Positions 44,236 through 52,404 of a DNA stretch of 64,000 bases are shown here, piece after piece. This DNA comes from Flavobacterium azooxidireducens. Its GTDB lineage: Bacteria > Bacteroidota > Bacteroidia > Flavobacteriales > Flavobacteriaceae. The stretch covers positions 3,307,001 to 3,371,000 of the forward strand of contig NZ_CP096205.1 in assembly GCF_023195775.1 (NCBI RefSeq), in the 5' to 3' direction. The notes under the pieces are model-generated. The model had not been told where the DNA came from. It saw nothing but the letters and a program-made list of their open reading frames with translations, and did not search any database. The first letter of the stretch is position 1. Every line of letters begins with the position of its first letter. Both the position numbers and the translations under genes were made by a program.

Positions 44236-44261
44236 GTTGCTTATCTTCGTAAAAAAAGAAA

Positions 44262-44516
44262 ATGAACAAAGAAGAAACCATTCTCAAACTGAAAAACATT
44301 GTAAAGCCATACATTAAAAATCAAGAAGCTTTTGAGAATTTAAATGAAAACACAGATTTTATTAATGATTTAAAGATAAACTCAGCCAATTTGGTTGATG
44401 TTATTTTAGACATTGAAGAAGCTTTTGATATTGTGATTGACAATGCATCGATGGAAAGAATGCTCAATGTTCAAGCAGCGTTGGAAATCATCGATACCAA
44501 ATTAGCCGAAAAATGA
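44262..44516 (+). CDS. Acyl carrier protein of the cluster
   Basis: The 84 residues are a four-helix acidic carrier protein; the phosphopantetheine attachment serine is most likely S41 in INSANLVDVILDIEE, where the usual DSL is replaced by NSA. It carries the growing chain for the ketosynthase, dehydratase and reductase encoded next to it. It overlaps the phosphopantetheinyl transferase gene by 4 bp (ATGA). Confidence 0.85.
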   Translation: MNKEETILKLKNIVKPYIKNQEAFENLNENTDFINDLKINSANLVDVILDIEEAFDIVIDNASMERMLNVQAALEIIDTKLAEK

Positions 44517-44992
44517 TTGGAAATGATGTCATCGATTTAGCGTTAGCAAGAGTAGAAAGCAATTGGCAACGAAAAGGTTGCCTCGATAAACTATTTACTA
44601 CAAAAGAGCAAAATCTTATTTTTTCTGCAAAAAATCCAACACTTATGGTTTGGATTTTGTGGAGTAGGAAGGAAGCCGTTTATAAAATCATCCGACAAGA
44701 AGACGGTTTGCGTGGATTTTACCCATTAAAAATAGAAAATACTGACTACGATTCCGGAATTGTTTGTTTTAATAAAAAGGAATACTATACCAAAACAGTT
44801 CAAAAAGGCGATATGTTGCATACTATTGCTTTAAGAAATCTTCAATTTAATAAAATCTCAGAACTAAATACTTCGATTGAAATTCATAAAAAAGATGAAA
44901 TTCCGTTTATAATTACTAACGGAAAAAATCATTTCATTTCAAAAAGTCATCACGGAAGATTTGAGAAAATCCTACTACTAAATTTAAGTTAG
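44513..44992 (+). CDS. 4'-phosphopantetheinyl transferase
   Basis: The 159 residues have the two AcpS/Sfp-type signatures GNDVIDLA (D5, D8) and WSRKEAVYK. The enzyme would move phosphopantetheine from CoA to the serine of the ACP encoded just before it, with a 4-bp overlap. Having its own transferase supports the view that this ACP is dedicated to the cluster. It ends the operon; no clear terminator follows. Confidence 0.88.
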   Translation: MIGNDVIDLALARVESNWQRKGCLDKLFTTKEQNLIFSAKNPTLMVWILWSRKEAVYKIIRQEDGLRGFYPLKIENTDYDSGIVCFNKKEYYTKTVQKGDMLHTIALRNLQFNKISELNTSIEIHKKDEIPFIITNGKNHFISKSHHGRFEKILLLNLS

Positions 44993-45090
44993 ATTTTTTA
45001 TGGATTTGATTATAACAATCAGATTTTAGCTGTTTTAAGTCCACTTTTTTTCATATATCTTATTTTTTATCTCTAAAAATTATACATATT

Positions 45091-45121
45091 TTAGTTTTAT
45101 TAAAAATAATTATTATATTTG
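45091..45121 (+). promoter_or_regulatory. Promoter of the hexuronate operon
   Basis: TATATTTG at 45114-45121 is an exact TAnnTTTG -7 box; at 20 bp upstream stands TTA (45091-45093) instead of TTG. The regulatory palindrome begins at the next base. Confidence 0.65.
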
Positions 45122-45135
45122 TGTAATCGATTACA
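45122..45135. promoter_or_regulatory. LacI-type operator of the kduI operon
   Basis: TGTAATCGATTACA is a perfect 14-bp palindrome with the central CG typical of LacI/GalR operators. It covers the expected transcription start and lies 12 bp before the kduI start. The core GTAATCGATTAC recurs at 58317-58328. Confidence 0.85.
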
Positions 45136-45147
45136 ACAAATATACGT

Positions 45148-45984
45148 ATGACAAATTTCAGTTTTAGATATGCATCAAATCCTATTGATGCTAGAAAATA
45201 TGACACACAAGAAATCAGAAATCAATTTCTAATTGATAATTTATTCTCAGAAAATGAAATAAATTTAACCTATTCAATGTACGATCGTTACATTGTGGGT
45301 GGAATTATGCCGGTTTCAAAAGACTTAAAACTAGAAACAATTCCGTACTTAAAATCAGAAAACTTTTTAGATCGTCGCGAGTTGGGAATTGTCAATGTAG
45401 GCGGAAAAGGAACGGTAACGGTTGATGGAGAAGCTTTTGAACTAAATAAAAAAGAAGCTTTGTATGTTGGAATGGGAGCAAAAGAAGTTGTTTTTTCAAG
45501 TAATGAAGATAAACCTGCTTTATTTTATATCAATTCAGCACCCGCTCACACTCATTTCCCAAACAAAAAAGTTACCAAAGAAAATGCAATTGTAATTCAG
45601 TTAGGCGAAGAAAAAACGGCTAACAAACGAATTTTAAACAAATTGATTGTGAATGAAATTGTTCAAACCTGCCAACTTCAAATGGGTTTAACCGAATTAT
45701 TGCCCGGAAATGTATGGAACACGATGCCGGCTCACACACACAACCGCAGAATGGAAGCTTATTTCTATTTTGATTTAGAAGAAGGTCAAACCATTTCTCA
45801 TTTTATGGGAGAAACACAACACACACGTCACATTTTTATGCAAAATAATCAAGCGGTTTTATCGCCGGAATGGTCTATTCATTCAGGTGCCGGAACATCC
45901 AATTATTCCTTTATTTGGGGAATGGCGGGCGAAAATTTAGATTATAGCGATATGGATATTTGTCCACCAAACGAACTAAGATAA
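45148..45984 (+). CDS. kduI: 5-dehydro-4-deoxy-D-glucuronate isomerase
   Basis: The 278-residue cupin enzyme converts 5-keto-4-deoxyuronate from unsaturated pectin fragments to 3-deoxy-D-glycero-2,5-hexodiulosonate. Length and metal ligands H196, H198, E203 and H245 agree with the E. coli enzyme as I recall its numbering. It is the first gene of the hexuronate operon and lies behind an operator; the SDR gene follows 1 bp later. Confidence 0.97.
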   Translation: MTNFSFRYASNPIDARKYDTQEIRNQFLIDNLFSENEINLTYSMYDRYIVGGIMPVSKDLKLETIPYLKSENFLDRRELGIVNVGGKGTVTVDGEAFELNKKEALYVGMGAKEVVFSSNEDKPALFYINSAPAHTHFPNKKVTKENAIVIQLGEEKTANKRILNKLIVNEIVQTCQLQMGLTELLPGNVWNTMPAHTHNRRMEAYFYFDLEEGQTISHFMGETQHTRHIFMQNNQAVLSPEWSIHSGAGTSNYSFIWGMAGENLDYSDMDICPPNELR

Positions 45985-45985
45985 G

Positions 45986-46771
45986 ATGAAATTATTCGAT
46001 TTAACACATAAAAACGCTTTAATAACCGGTGGAACACACGGTTTAGGAATGGCCATTGCCGAAGCATTAGCTCAAGCCGGTGCTCAATTGATCATCACCG
46101 GAACCACGCCATTCAAAATGGAAGAAGCGATTTCGTATTACAAATCCAAAGGCTATCAAGCAACAGGTTATTTATTTGATGTAACCGATGAAATTGATGC
46201 CGCTAAACACGTTGAACTAATCTCAAAAGAAATAGGTGATATTCATATTTTAGTGAATAACGCCGGAATCATCAAAAGAGAATTGGCCATCACGATGCCG
46301 GTTGCAGATTTCAGAAAAGTGATTGATGTGGATTTAGTTGGGCCATTCATTATGTCGCAATTACTTGCAAAACAAATGATTGAACGCAAAGAAGGTAAAA
46401 TTATCAACATTTGTTCGATGATGAGCGAGTTGGGAAGAAACAGCGTTTCGGCTTATGCTGCGGCAAAAGGCGGTTTAAAAATGCTCACTAAAAATTTAGC
46501 AACCGAATGGGCAAAACACAACATTCAAGTAAACGGAATTGGTCCGGGTTATTTTGCCACTTCTCAAACAGCTCCGATTAGAGTAGACGGTCATCCGTTT
46601 AACGATTTCATCATCAGTCGTACTCCAGCAGCACGTTGGGGAGATCCGGAAGATTTGGCGGGAGCAGCAATATTTTTATCGTCAAAAGCGAGTGATTTTG
46701 TAAACGGACAAATAATTTATGTGGATGGTGGAATTTTAGCTACCATCGGAAAACCATCGAACGAAGATTAA
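45986..46771 (+). CDS. kduD: 2-dehydro-3-deoxy-D-gluconate 5-dehydrogenase (SDR)
   Basis: The 261-residue SDR has the cofactor motif TGGTHGLGMAIA at 14-25, NNAG at 91-94 and the triad S144, Y157, K161. After kduI it would reduce the 2,5-diketo intermediate to 2-keto-3-deoxygluconate. Related gluconate 5-dehydrogenases look alike, but the place beside kduI supports this role. Confidence 0.92.
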   Translation: MKLFDLTHKNALITGGTHGLGMAIAEALAQAGAQLIITGTTPFKMEEAISYYKSKGYQATGYLFDVTDEIDAAKHVELISKEIGDIHILVNNAGIIKRELAITMPVADFRKVIDVDLVGPFIMSQLLAKQMIERKEGKIINICSMMSELGRNSVSAYAAAKGGLKMLTKNLATEWAKHNIQVNGIGPGYFATSQTAPIRVDGHPFNDFIISRTPAARWGDPEDLAGAAIFLSSKASDFVNGQIIYVDGGILATIGKPSNED

Positions 46772-46783
46772 AAAACAAGTATA

Positions 46784-48187
46784 ATGAGTACGAAATTCAT
46801 ACACGATAATTTTTTGTTAGAAAATAAATATGCTGAGGAATTGTATCATAACTATTCTAAAAATCAGCCTATTATTGACTATCACAATCATTTATCGCCT
46901 AAATTAATAGCTGAAAATAATCAATTTAAAAATATTACCGATGTTTGGATTAATGGCGACCATTACAAATGGAGAGCTATGCGAACGTTGGGTGTGAACG
47001 AAAAATTCATTACCGGAGATGCCTCAGACAAAGATAAATTCATTCAATGGGCAAAAACGGTTCCGTACACAATGCGAAATCCTTTGTATCATTGGACGCA
47101 TTTGGAATTAGCTCGCTATTTTGATATTTATGAATTATTAAATGAAAAGTCTGCAGAAGCTATTTACGAAGAAACTTCTCAAAAATTAAGTACTTCTGAG
47201 TTTTCTTGTCAGAATTTATTAAAGAAAGTGAACGCCGAAGTGGTTTGCACAACAGAAGATCCAACGGATGATTTGGCATACCATAAGCAATTAGCCAACA
47301 GCGATTTTTCAGTGAAAGTAAGTACTGCTTTCCGACCTGATAAAGCGATTTTAATTGCAAGTGAAACGTATAATAGTTATATTGATTCATTATCAAAAGT
47401 TGTTGATTTTGAAATAAATACGTATGCTGATTTATGTAATGCTTTAAGTAAAAGAATTGCTTATTTTAATGAGAATGGTTGTCAATTATCCGATCACGGA
47501 TTAGATCAAATTCAGTTTGAAAATTATACCGAAAGTGAAATCAATTCAATTTTTGAAAAGAGAAGAAAAAATCAACCGATTTCTACTTTAGAAGATGCTA
47601 AATTCCAAACAGCCATTTTATTGTTTTTGTGTGAAAATTATAATCAACACGGTTGGGTGCAACAGTTCCATTTGGGAGCTTTGCGTAACAACAATGCCAG
47701 AATGCATCGAGTTTTAGGACCGGATACAGGTTGGGATTCGATTGGCGATTTTTCGCAAGCCAGAAATCTTTCTGCTTTGTTGAATGCGTTGGATTCTAAA
47801 GATAAATTGACAAAAACCATTTTATACAATCTAAATCCTGCCGATAATGAAGTTATGGCAACCATGATTGGAAATTTCAATGATGGAAGCATCAAGGGAA
47901 AAGTGCAATTTGGTTCCGGTTGGTGGTTTTTAGACCAAAAAGACGGAATGACAAAACAAATGAATGCCTTGTCAAATATGGGATTAATCAGTTGTTTTAT
48001 TGGTATGTTAACCGATTCCAGAAGCTTTTTATCTTTTCCAAGACATGAATATTTCAGAAGAGTTTTATGTAATCTTTTAGGCGATGAAATCAAAAGAGGC
48101 GAATTGCCAAATGATATGAAATGGATAGGGAAGATGGTAGCCGATATTAGTTACAATAACGCCAAAAACTATTTTAATTTTAAGTAA
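46784..48187 (+). CDS. uxaC: Glucuronate/galacturonate isomerase
   Basis: The 467-residue enzyme isomerises D-galacturonate to tagaturonate and D-glucuronate to fructuronate. Diagnostic features are the N-terminal metal site in DYHNHLSPK, the WKWRAMRTLG-like stretch (HYKWRAMRTLG) and MGLISCFIGMLTDSRSFLSF near the C-terminus. It starts the saturated-uronate branch that uxaB and uxaA complete downstream. Full length. Confidence 0.97.
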   Translation: MSTKFIHDNFLLENKYAEELYHNYSKNQPIIDYHNHLSPKLIAENNQFKNITDVWINGDHYKWRAMRTLGVNEKFITGDASDKDKFIQWAKTVPYTMRNPLYHWTHLELARYFDIYELLNEKSAEAIYEETSQKLSTSEFSCQNLLKKVNAEVVCTTEDPTDDLAYHKQLANSDFSVKVSTAFRPDKAILIASETYNSYIDSLSKVVDFEINTYADLCNALSKRIAYFNENGCQLSDHGLDQIQFENYTESEINSIFEKRRKNQPISTLEDAKFQTAILLFLCENYNQHGWVQQFHLGALRNNNARMHRVLGPDTGWDSIGDFSQARNLSALLNALDSKDKLTKTILYNLNPADNEVMATMIGNFNDGSIKGKVQFGSGWWFLDQKDGMTKQMNALSNMGLISCFIGMLTDSRSFLSFPRHEYFRRVLCNLLGDEIKRGELPNDMKWIGKMVADISYNNAKNYFNFK

Positions 48188-48193
48188 TTGAAA

Positions 48194-48535
48194 ATGGCTA
48201 AAAGCAAAGCATTTTTCGAAAATAAATCAACTAATTGGGAAACTATTGATAATAATATCGAGCGACAAATTGTTGGACACGATCAATCGGTAATGATGGT
48301 CAATGTGCAATTTAAAAAGGGTGGAATTGGTGCGATGCATCATCACATCCATTCGCAAGTCACTCATATTGCAGAAGGCAAATTTGAAGTGACAATTAAC
48401 AATGAAACCAAGTTGTTACAAAAAGGAGATTCGTTCTATGTTGCTCCAAACCTGGAACACGGTGTCATTTGTTTAGAAGACGGTTTATTAATTGATGTTT
48501 TTAGCCCAATGCGGGAAGATTTTATAAAAGTATAA
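48194..48535 (+). CDS. KdgF-like cupin
   Basis: The 113-residue single cupin domain (start ATG 48194, 6 bp after uxaC) has metal-binding HHHIHSQVTHI and the second motif PNLEHGV. It matches KdgF, which turns 4,5-unsaturated galacturonate into the linear ketouronate that KduI uses. This ties it to the unsaturated-uronate branch. The next gene overlaps or abuts the stop codon (TAAATG). Confidence 0.87.
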   Translation: MAKSKAFFENKSTNWETIDNNIERQIVGHDQSVMMVNVQFKKGGIGAMHHHIHSQVTHIAEGKFEVTINNETKLLQKGDSFYVAPNLEHGVICLEDGLLIDVFSPMREDFIKV

Positions 48536-49540
48536 ATGAGCAGAGTCGTAACATTTGGAGAACTTTTACTCAGGCTTTCACCGCCAAGTCATTTACGACT
48601 CACGCAAGCAAGGTCGTTTGATTTGTATTATGGTTGTGCCGAAGCGAATGTTGCTGCCTCGTTATCAAAATTTGGACTTTCAGTTAAATTCATTACGGCT
48701 GTTCCTCCAAATGAATTAGGCGAATCATCGCTAAGTATGTTACGTTCTTTTGGTGTTGAACCCATTTCGTTTATACAAGGAAAAAGGCTCGGCATCTATT
48801 ATTTTGAACAAGGTGCGTCCGAAAGACCGGGAAAAGTGGTGTATGACAGAGAAGATTCCTCGTTTTCAACCTTAAAAAAAGGAATGATTAATTGGGAAGA
48901 TGCGTTCAAAGATTCCGATTGGTTTCATTGGTCGGGTATCACACCATCATTAACACTTGAATTAGCAGAAATCTGTGAAGAAGCTTTAACTGTTGCTTCA
49001 CGAATGGGATTGACCATTTCAGCGGATTTAAATTATCGTCCAACCTTATGGAAATACGGTAAAAATGCCAACGAAATAATGCCAAATCTAGTAAAACATT
49101 GCGATTTACTTTTAGGCGGAATTGATGATTCGGAAAAAGTGTTAGGAATAAAAGTCAATGAAAAGGATACCCAAGAAGAAATTTTTTCGAATTGGATGAA
49201 CGCTTTTCCAAAATTAAAAAACATAGTAACCACCAAACGAATGGATGCAAATGCTTCTTCAAACGGAATCAGTGCTTCGTTTTGGAATGGAAAGGAATTA
49301 TTGCATTCACAGAAATACAATATTTCACACATAATTGATCGAATTGGTGCCGGTGATGCATTTATGGCCGGAATCATTTATGGAATGATTGCTTGGCCGG
49401 ATGATAATCAAACCGCATTGGAATTTGCAGCAGCAGCGACTTGTTTAAAGCATTCTATTTCGGGCGACATCAATTTAGCAACGGTCAACGAAATTAAAGC
49501 ATTAATGGGAGGTTCCGGCGGCGGAAGAGTGTCGAGATAA
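48536..49540 (+). CDS. PfkB-family sugar kinase, KdgK-like, copy 1
   Basis: The 334-residue ribokinase-fold enzyme has GGxxN-type opening YYGCAEANVAASLSKFG and the C-terminal DRIGAGDAF with catalytic base D274. It likely phosphorylates 2-keto-3-deoxygluconate at O-6. A paralogue of almost the same layout follows 51 bp downstream, and both end MGG...GRV(S/A)R. The G-A-G-D anion hole is canonical here. Substrate differences between the two are unknown; this copy may act on another keto-acid. Confidence 0.85.
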   Translation: MSRVVTFGELLLRLSPPSHLRLTQARSFDLYYGCAEANVAASLSKFGLSVKFITAVPPNELGESSLSMLRSFGVEPISFIQGKRLGIYYFEQGASERPGKVVYDREDSSFSTLKKGMINWEDAFKDSDWFHWSGITPSLTLELAEICEEALTVASRMGLTISADLNYRPTLWKYGKNANEIMPNLVKHCDLLLGGIDDSEKVLGIKVNEKDTQEEIFSNWMNAFPKLKNIVTTKRMDANASSNGISASFWNGKELLHSQKYNISHIIDRIGAGDAFMAGIIYGMIAWPDDNQTALEFAAAATCLKHSISGDINLATVNEIKALMGGSGGGRVSR

Positions 49541-49568
49541 CCTGAAAACTGAAACCTGAAACAAATTA
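49541..49568. repeat. Stop-codon-adjacent word repeat (cctgaaac type)
   Basis: Directly after the stop codon of kinase copy 1 comes CCTGAAAACTGAAACCTGAA then ACAAATT, three drifting copies of cctgaaaa. It fills half of the 51-bp gap between the two kinase genes. Confidence 0.5.
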
Positions 49569-49591
49569 CATAATAACAAAATTTTAAAATA

Positions 49592-50635
49592 ATGTCAAAA
49601 AAAGTAGTAACATTCGGTGAGATAATGTTAAGATTAGCACCACAAGGATTTTTAAGATTTTCACAAGCAGACAATTTTGATGTTGTATATGGTGGTGGAG
49701 AATCAAACGTAGCTGTTTCATTAGCTAATTATGGAATTCCGGTTGATTTTGTAACCCGTTTACCAAAAAATGATATTGGTCAATGTGCCATGATGGAAAT
49801 GCGTAAAAGAGGCGTTGGTGTCGATAAAATTGTGTGGGGTGGCGATCGTTTAGGAATTTATTTCTTAGAAACAGGAGCTGTAAGTAGAGGAAGTAAAGTG
49901 GTTTATGATAGAGCACATTCTTCGATGGCGGAAATTCAATCAGGAATGATCAATTGGGAAGAAGTTTTTCAAGGTGTAAGTTGGTTCCATTGGACCGGAA
50001 TTACGCCTGCCATTTCTCAAAGTTCTGCCGATGTTTGTTTAGAAGCTGTGAAAGTAGCCAGTAAAATGGGTGTTACCATTTCAACCGATTTGAATTACCG
50101 AGCTAAATTATGGAAATACGGTGGCGACAGAGAAGCAATTATGACAGAACTAACTTCTTACTGTGATGTTATTTTAGGAAACGAAGAAGATGCAGAAATG
50201 CATTTCGGAATCAAACCGGATGGAGCAGCAGTTCAAACGCACGGTCACGATGTAAAAGCGGAAGCATTTTTATCTGTTTGTAAACAAATGATGGAAAAAT
50301 TCCCAAGAGCTAAAAAAGTAATTACAACGTTGAGAGGTTCAATTTCGGCTTCACACAATACGTGGGCGGGAGTTTTATACGATGGAAAAGAAATGCTCCA
50401 AACACGTCAATACCAAATCACAGATATTGTGGATAGAGTAGGTGGCGGCGATAGTTTTATGGGTGGATTAATCTACGGTTTATTAACGTATCCAGATGAT
50501 GATCAAAACGCATTGGATTTTGCTGTAGCTGCTTCTTGTTTGAAACACACGATCAAAGGTGACGCAAACTTGGTTACAGTTGATGAAGTTCAAAAATTAA
50601 TGGGAGGCGATGCTTCAGGCCGTGTAGCAAGATAA
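49592..50635 (+). CDS. kdgK: 2-keto-3-deoxygluconate kinase, PfkB family, copy 2
   Basis: The 347-residue kinase has YGGGESNVAVSLANYG and the C-terminal DRVGGGDSF with base D287. Compared with copy 1 the anion-hole motif is GGGD instead of GAGD, and there is an extra segment with QTHGHDVKAEAF in the lid region. It is the closer match to the Bacteroidota 2-keto-3-deoxygluconate kinases I remember. Its product is the substrate of the aldolase encoded two genes later. Confidence 0.87.
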   Translation: MSKKVVTFGEIMLRLAPQGFLRFSQADNFDVVYGGGESNVAVSLANYGIPVDFVTRLPKNDIGQCAMMEMRKRGVGVDKIVWGGDRLGIYFLETGAVSRGSKVVYDRAHSSMAEIQSGMINWEEVFQGVSWFHWTGITPAISQSSADVCLEAVKVASKMGVTISTDLNYRAKLWKYGGDREAIMTELTSYCDVILGNEEDAEMHFGIKPDGAAVQTHGHDVKAEAFLSVCKQMMEKFPRAKKVITTLRGSISASHNTWAGVLYDGKEMLQTRQYQITDIVDRVGGGDSFMGGLIYGLLTYPDDDQNALDFAVAASCLKHTIKGDANLVTVDEVQKLMGGDASGRVAR

Positions 50636-50637
50636 TT

Positions 50638-51087
50638 ATGATAGTAGATACATTAAATAACGCATCAAAATATACGGGCTTACATCCGTTGTTTGCCAAA
50701 GCATTTGAGTTTTTGAACGAAAATGACATTGCTTCTTTAGAAGATGGTACAATTGAAATTACGGATGGTTTGAAAGTAATCGTTAGCAATAAAAAAGGAA
50801 AAACGAAAGAAGAAAGTTTAGCCAAATTTGAATGCCACAATCAAAATATCGATATCCAATTTTGTGCAAAAGGAGTAGAAACAATCGCTTGGAAACCAAG
50901 AGAAAAATGTGTGACACCAAACGGAGAATACAGCACTGAAAAAGATGTTTTATTTTTTAATGACGAACCGGATATGTTTTTTCAATTAACCGATAATCAA
51001 TTTGTTATATTTTATCCTGAAGATGTGCACGCTCCAATGATTGGTGATGATGTAATAAAAAAATTAGTATTTAAAGTAAAAATTTAA
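50638..51087 (+). CDS. YhcH/YjgK/YiaL family protein
   Basis: The 149-residue protein belongs to the DUF386 family, with the cupin-like markers HNQNIDIQFCAKGVETIAW, FFNDEPDMFF and the metal-binding-like region FYPEDVHAPM. Members occur in sialic acid and hexuronate operons and may anomerise or clear sugar intermediates; their reaction is not settled. It starts 2 bp after kdgK and ends 3 bp before eda. Confidence 0.9.
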   Translation: MIVDTLNNASKYTGLHPLFAKAFEFLNENDIASLEDGTIEITDGLKVIVSNKKGKTKEESLAKFECHNQNIDIQFCAKGVETIAWKPREKCVTPNGEYSTEKDVLFFNDEPDMFFQLTDNQFVIFYPEDVHAPMIGDDVIKKLVFKVKI

Positions 51088-51090
51088 AAG

Positions 51091-51750
51091 ATGAGTAATA
51101 GTCAAAAAGTTTCTGAAGCGATTGTAAAACAAGGTATTTTACCGTTGTATTTCAATGCAGATGAAAACGTTACAATAGAAGTATTGAGAGCCATTTATCG
51201 AGCAGGAATTAAAGCCGTAGAATATACCAATCGTGGTGAAGCTGCTTTAAAAAACTTTGCTAAAATGGTTGAAGTTCGAAATGCCGAAATGCCGGATTTA
51301 TTACTTGGAATTGGAACTATCAAAAATTTAGATCAGGCAAATGATTTTCTAAATGTAGGTGCCGATTTCTTTATCAGTCCCGGATTTGTTCCTGAAGTAG
51401 CGACTTTTTTGATTGAAAAGGGTTTATTCTACAGCCCGGGTTGTATGACACCAACCGAAATTATCGCCGCTGAAAATGCCGGAGTTAAATTCATCAAACT
51501 TTTCCCCGGAAATATGCTTGGACCAGAATTTTTGAGTGGTATTAAAGATATTTTTCCAAAATTATTATTTATGCCAACCGGCGGAGTGGATACAACCAAA
51601 GAAAGCATTTCAGGTTGGTACAAAGCAGGCGTTTCTGCGGTTGGAATGGGAAGCAAATTAATCAGTAAGCAATTAATGGCCGACCAAGATTATGCCACAA
51701 TTGAAGCTGAAACCAAAAAAGTATTAGAAGTAATTCAATCTATAAAATAG
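51091..51750 (+). CDS. eda: KDPG/KHG aldolase
   Basis: The 219-residue aldolase cleaves 2-keto-3-deoxy-6-phosphogluconate to pyruvate and glyceraldehyde-3-phosphate. The Schiff-base lysine is K136 in FIKLFPG and the proton-relay glutamate E45 in AVEYTNRG. Both uronate branches meet here. It is followed by an inverted repeat and a shortened LacI gene. Confidence 0.96.
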   Translation: MSNSQKVSEAIVKQGILPLYFNADENVTIEVLRAIYRAGIKAVEYTNRGEAALKNFAKMVEVRNAEMPDLLLGIGTIKNLDQANDFLNVGADFFISPGFVPEVATFLIEKGLFYSPGCMTPTEIIAAENAGVKFIKLFPGNMLGPEFLSGIKDIFPKLLFMPTGGVDTTKESISGWYKAGVSAVGMGSKLISKQLMADQDYATIEAETKKVLEVIQSIK

Positions 51751-51764
51751 AATTTTTTTAACAC

Positions 51765-51813
51765 CCTGTTGAGTGTAATCATCAACGAAATTTGACCGAA
51801 AGCACTCAACAGG
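51765..51813. promoter_or_regulatory. 11-bp inverted repeat after eda
   Basis: CCTGTTGAGTG (51765-51775) and CACTCAACAGG (51803-51813) are perfect complements with a 27-nt loop. The plus-strand hairpin is followed by A, not T, so it does not fit an intrinsic terminator. It lies between eda and the short LacI gene and may be an operator pair or an RNA processing/stability hairpin. Confidence 0.6.
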
Positions 51814-51833
51814 AAAAAAAAACAATTTTAAAA

Positions 51834-52352
51834 ATGACGACATTAAAAAAAATATCACATTTAACCGGTTTTTCGATTTCAACCATTTCAAAAGCGTTGA
51901 ATGATAAGAATGATATTAATGTCGATACCAAAAAGATTATTCAAGAATTTGCTCTTAAGACGAATTATCGACCAAATAAAAATGCATTAGCTCTACGAAG
52001 TAGCAAATCCAGTATCATTGCGATTATTGTTCCCAGAATTAATAATGCACTTTATAGTGAAATGTTGTATGATATTCAAAAATGTGCTTCTAAAAAAGGT
52101 TATCGAATTATGTTGTTTCAATCTTTTGAAGAAATTTCAAAAATCAGACATTATTTGGACGATATAAACGATGGAAGTGTTGATGCCGCTATCGTTTTAA
52201 CTATCAATAAAAACATCGAAAATGAAGTAAATGTTTCCAAAAGAAGATATTTACCAGTCGTTTTTATTGAAATAAATCAAGAAAATTCCAATTTTAATAT
52301 AAAAGAAAATTGTGCTGAATTGTTTGAAAAACTAATCAAACAAATCAGTTAA
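51834..52352 (+). CDS. Shortened LacI-family protein
   Basis: The 172 residues (start ATG 51834) contain a good LacI helix-turn-helix (TLKKISHLTGFSISTISKAL), hinge region and only the first subdomain of the sugar-binding domain, ending KLIKQIS after 172 residues where the family has 330-340. No remnants of the missing half follow; the MFS gene begins 52 bp later. It cannot form the usual two-lobed ligand pocket, so it may bind DNA without effector control, or act as a dominant partner of the complete LacI protein encoded at 57089. Confidence 0.8.
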   Translation: MTTLKKISHLTGFSISTISKALNDKNDINVDTKKIIQEFALKTNYRPNKNALALRSSKSSIIAIIVPRINNALYSEMLYDIQKCASKKGYRIMLFQSFEEISKIRHYLDDINDGSVDAAIVLTINKNIENEVNVSKRRYLPVVFIEINQENSNFNIKENCAELFEKLIKQIS

Positions 52353-52404
52353 AACATAAAATAATTAATACTGCAGGACGCAATTAGCCTAAAAAATAAA
52401 CCTT

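Noticed and set aside
38851..44992. Flexirubin or aryl-polyene (dar-type) pigment cluster
   Set aside because: There is no tyrosine/phenylalanine ammonia-lyase, no chain-length-factor partner for the KS, no acyltransferases or glycosyltransferase, and a type III PKS is not part of that pathway.
51765..51813. Intrinsic terminator after eda
   Set aside because: No T run follows on the plus strand and the loop is 27 nt; the operon seems to continue.
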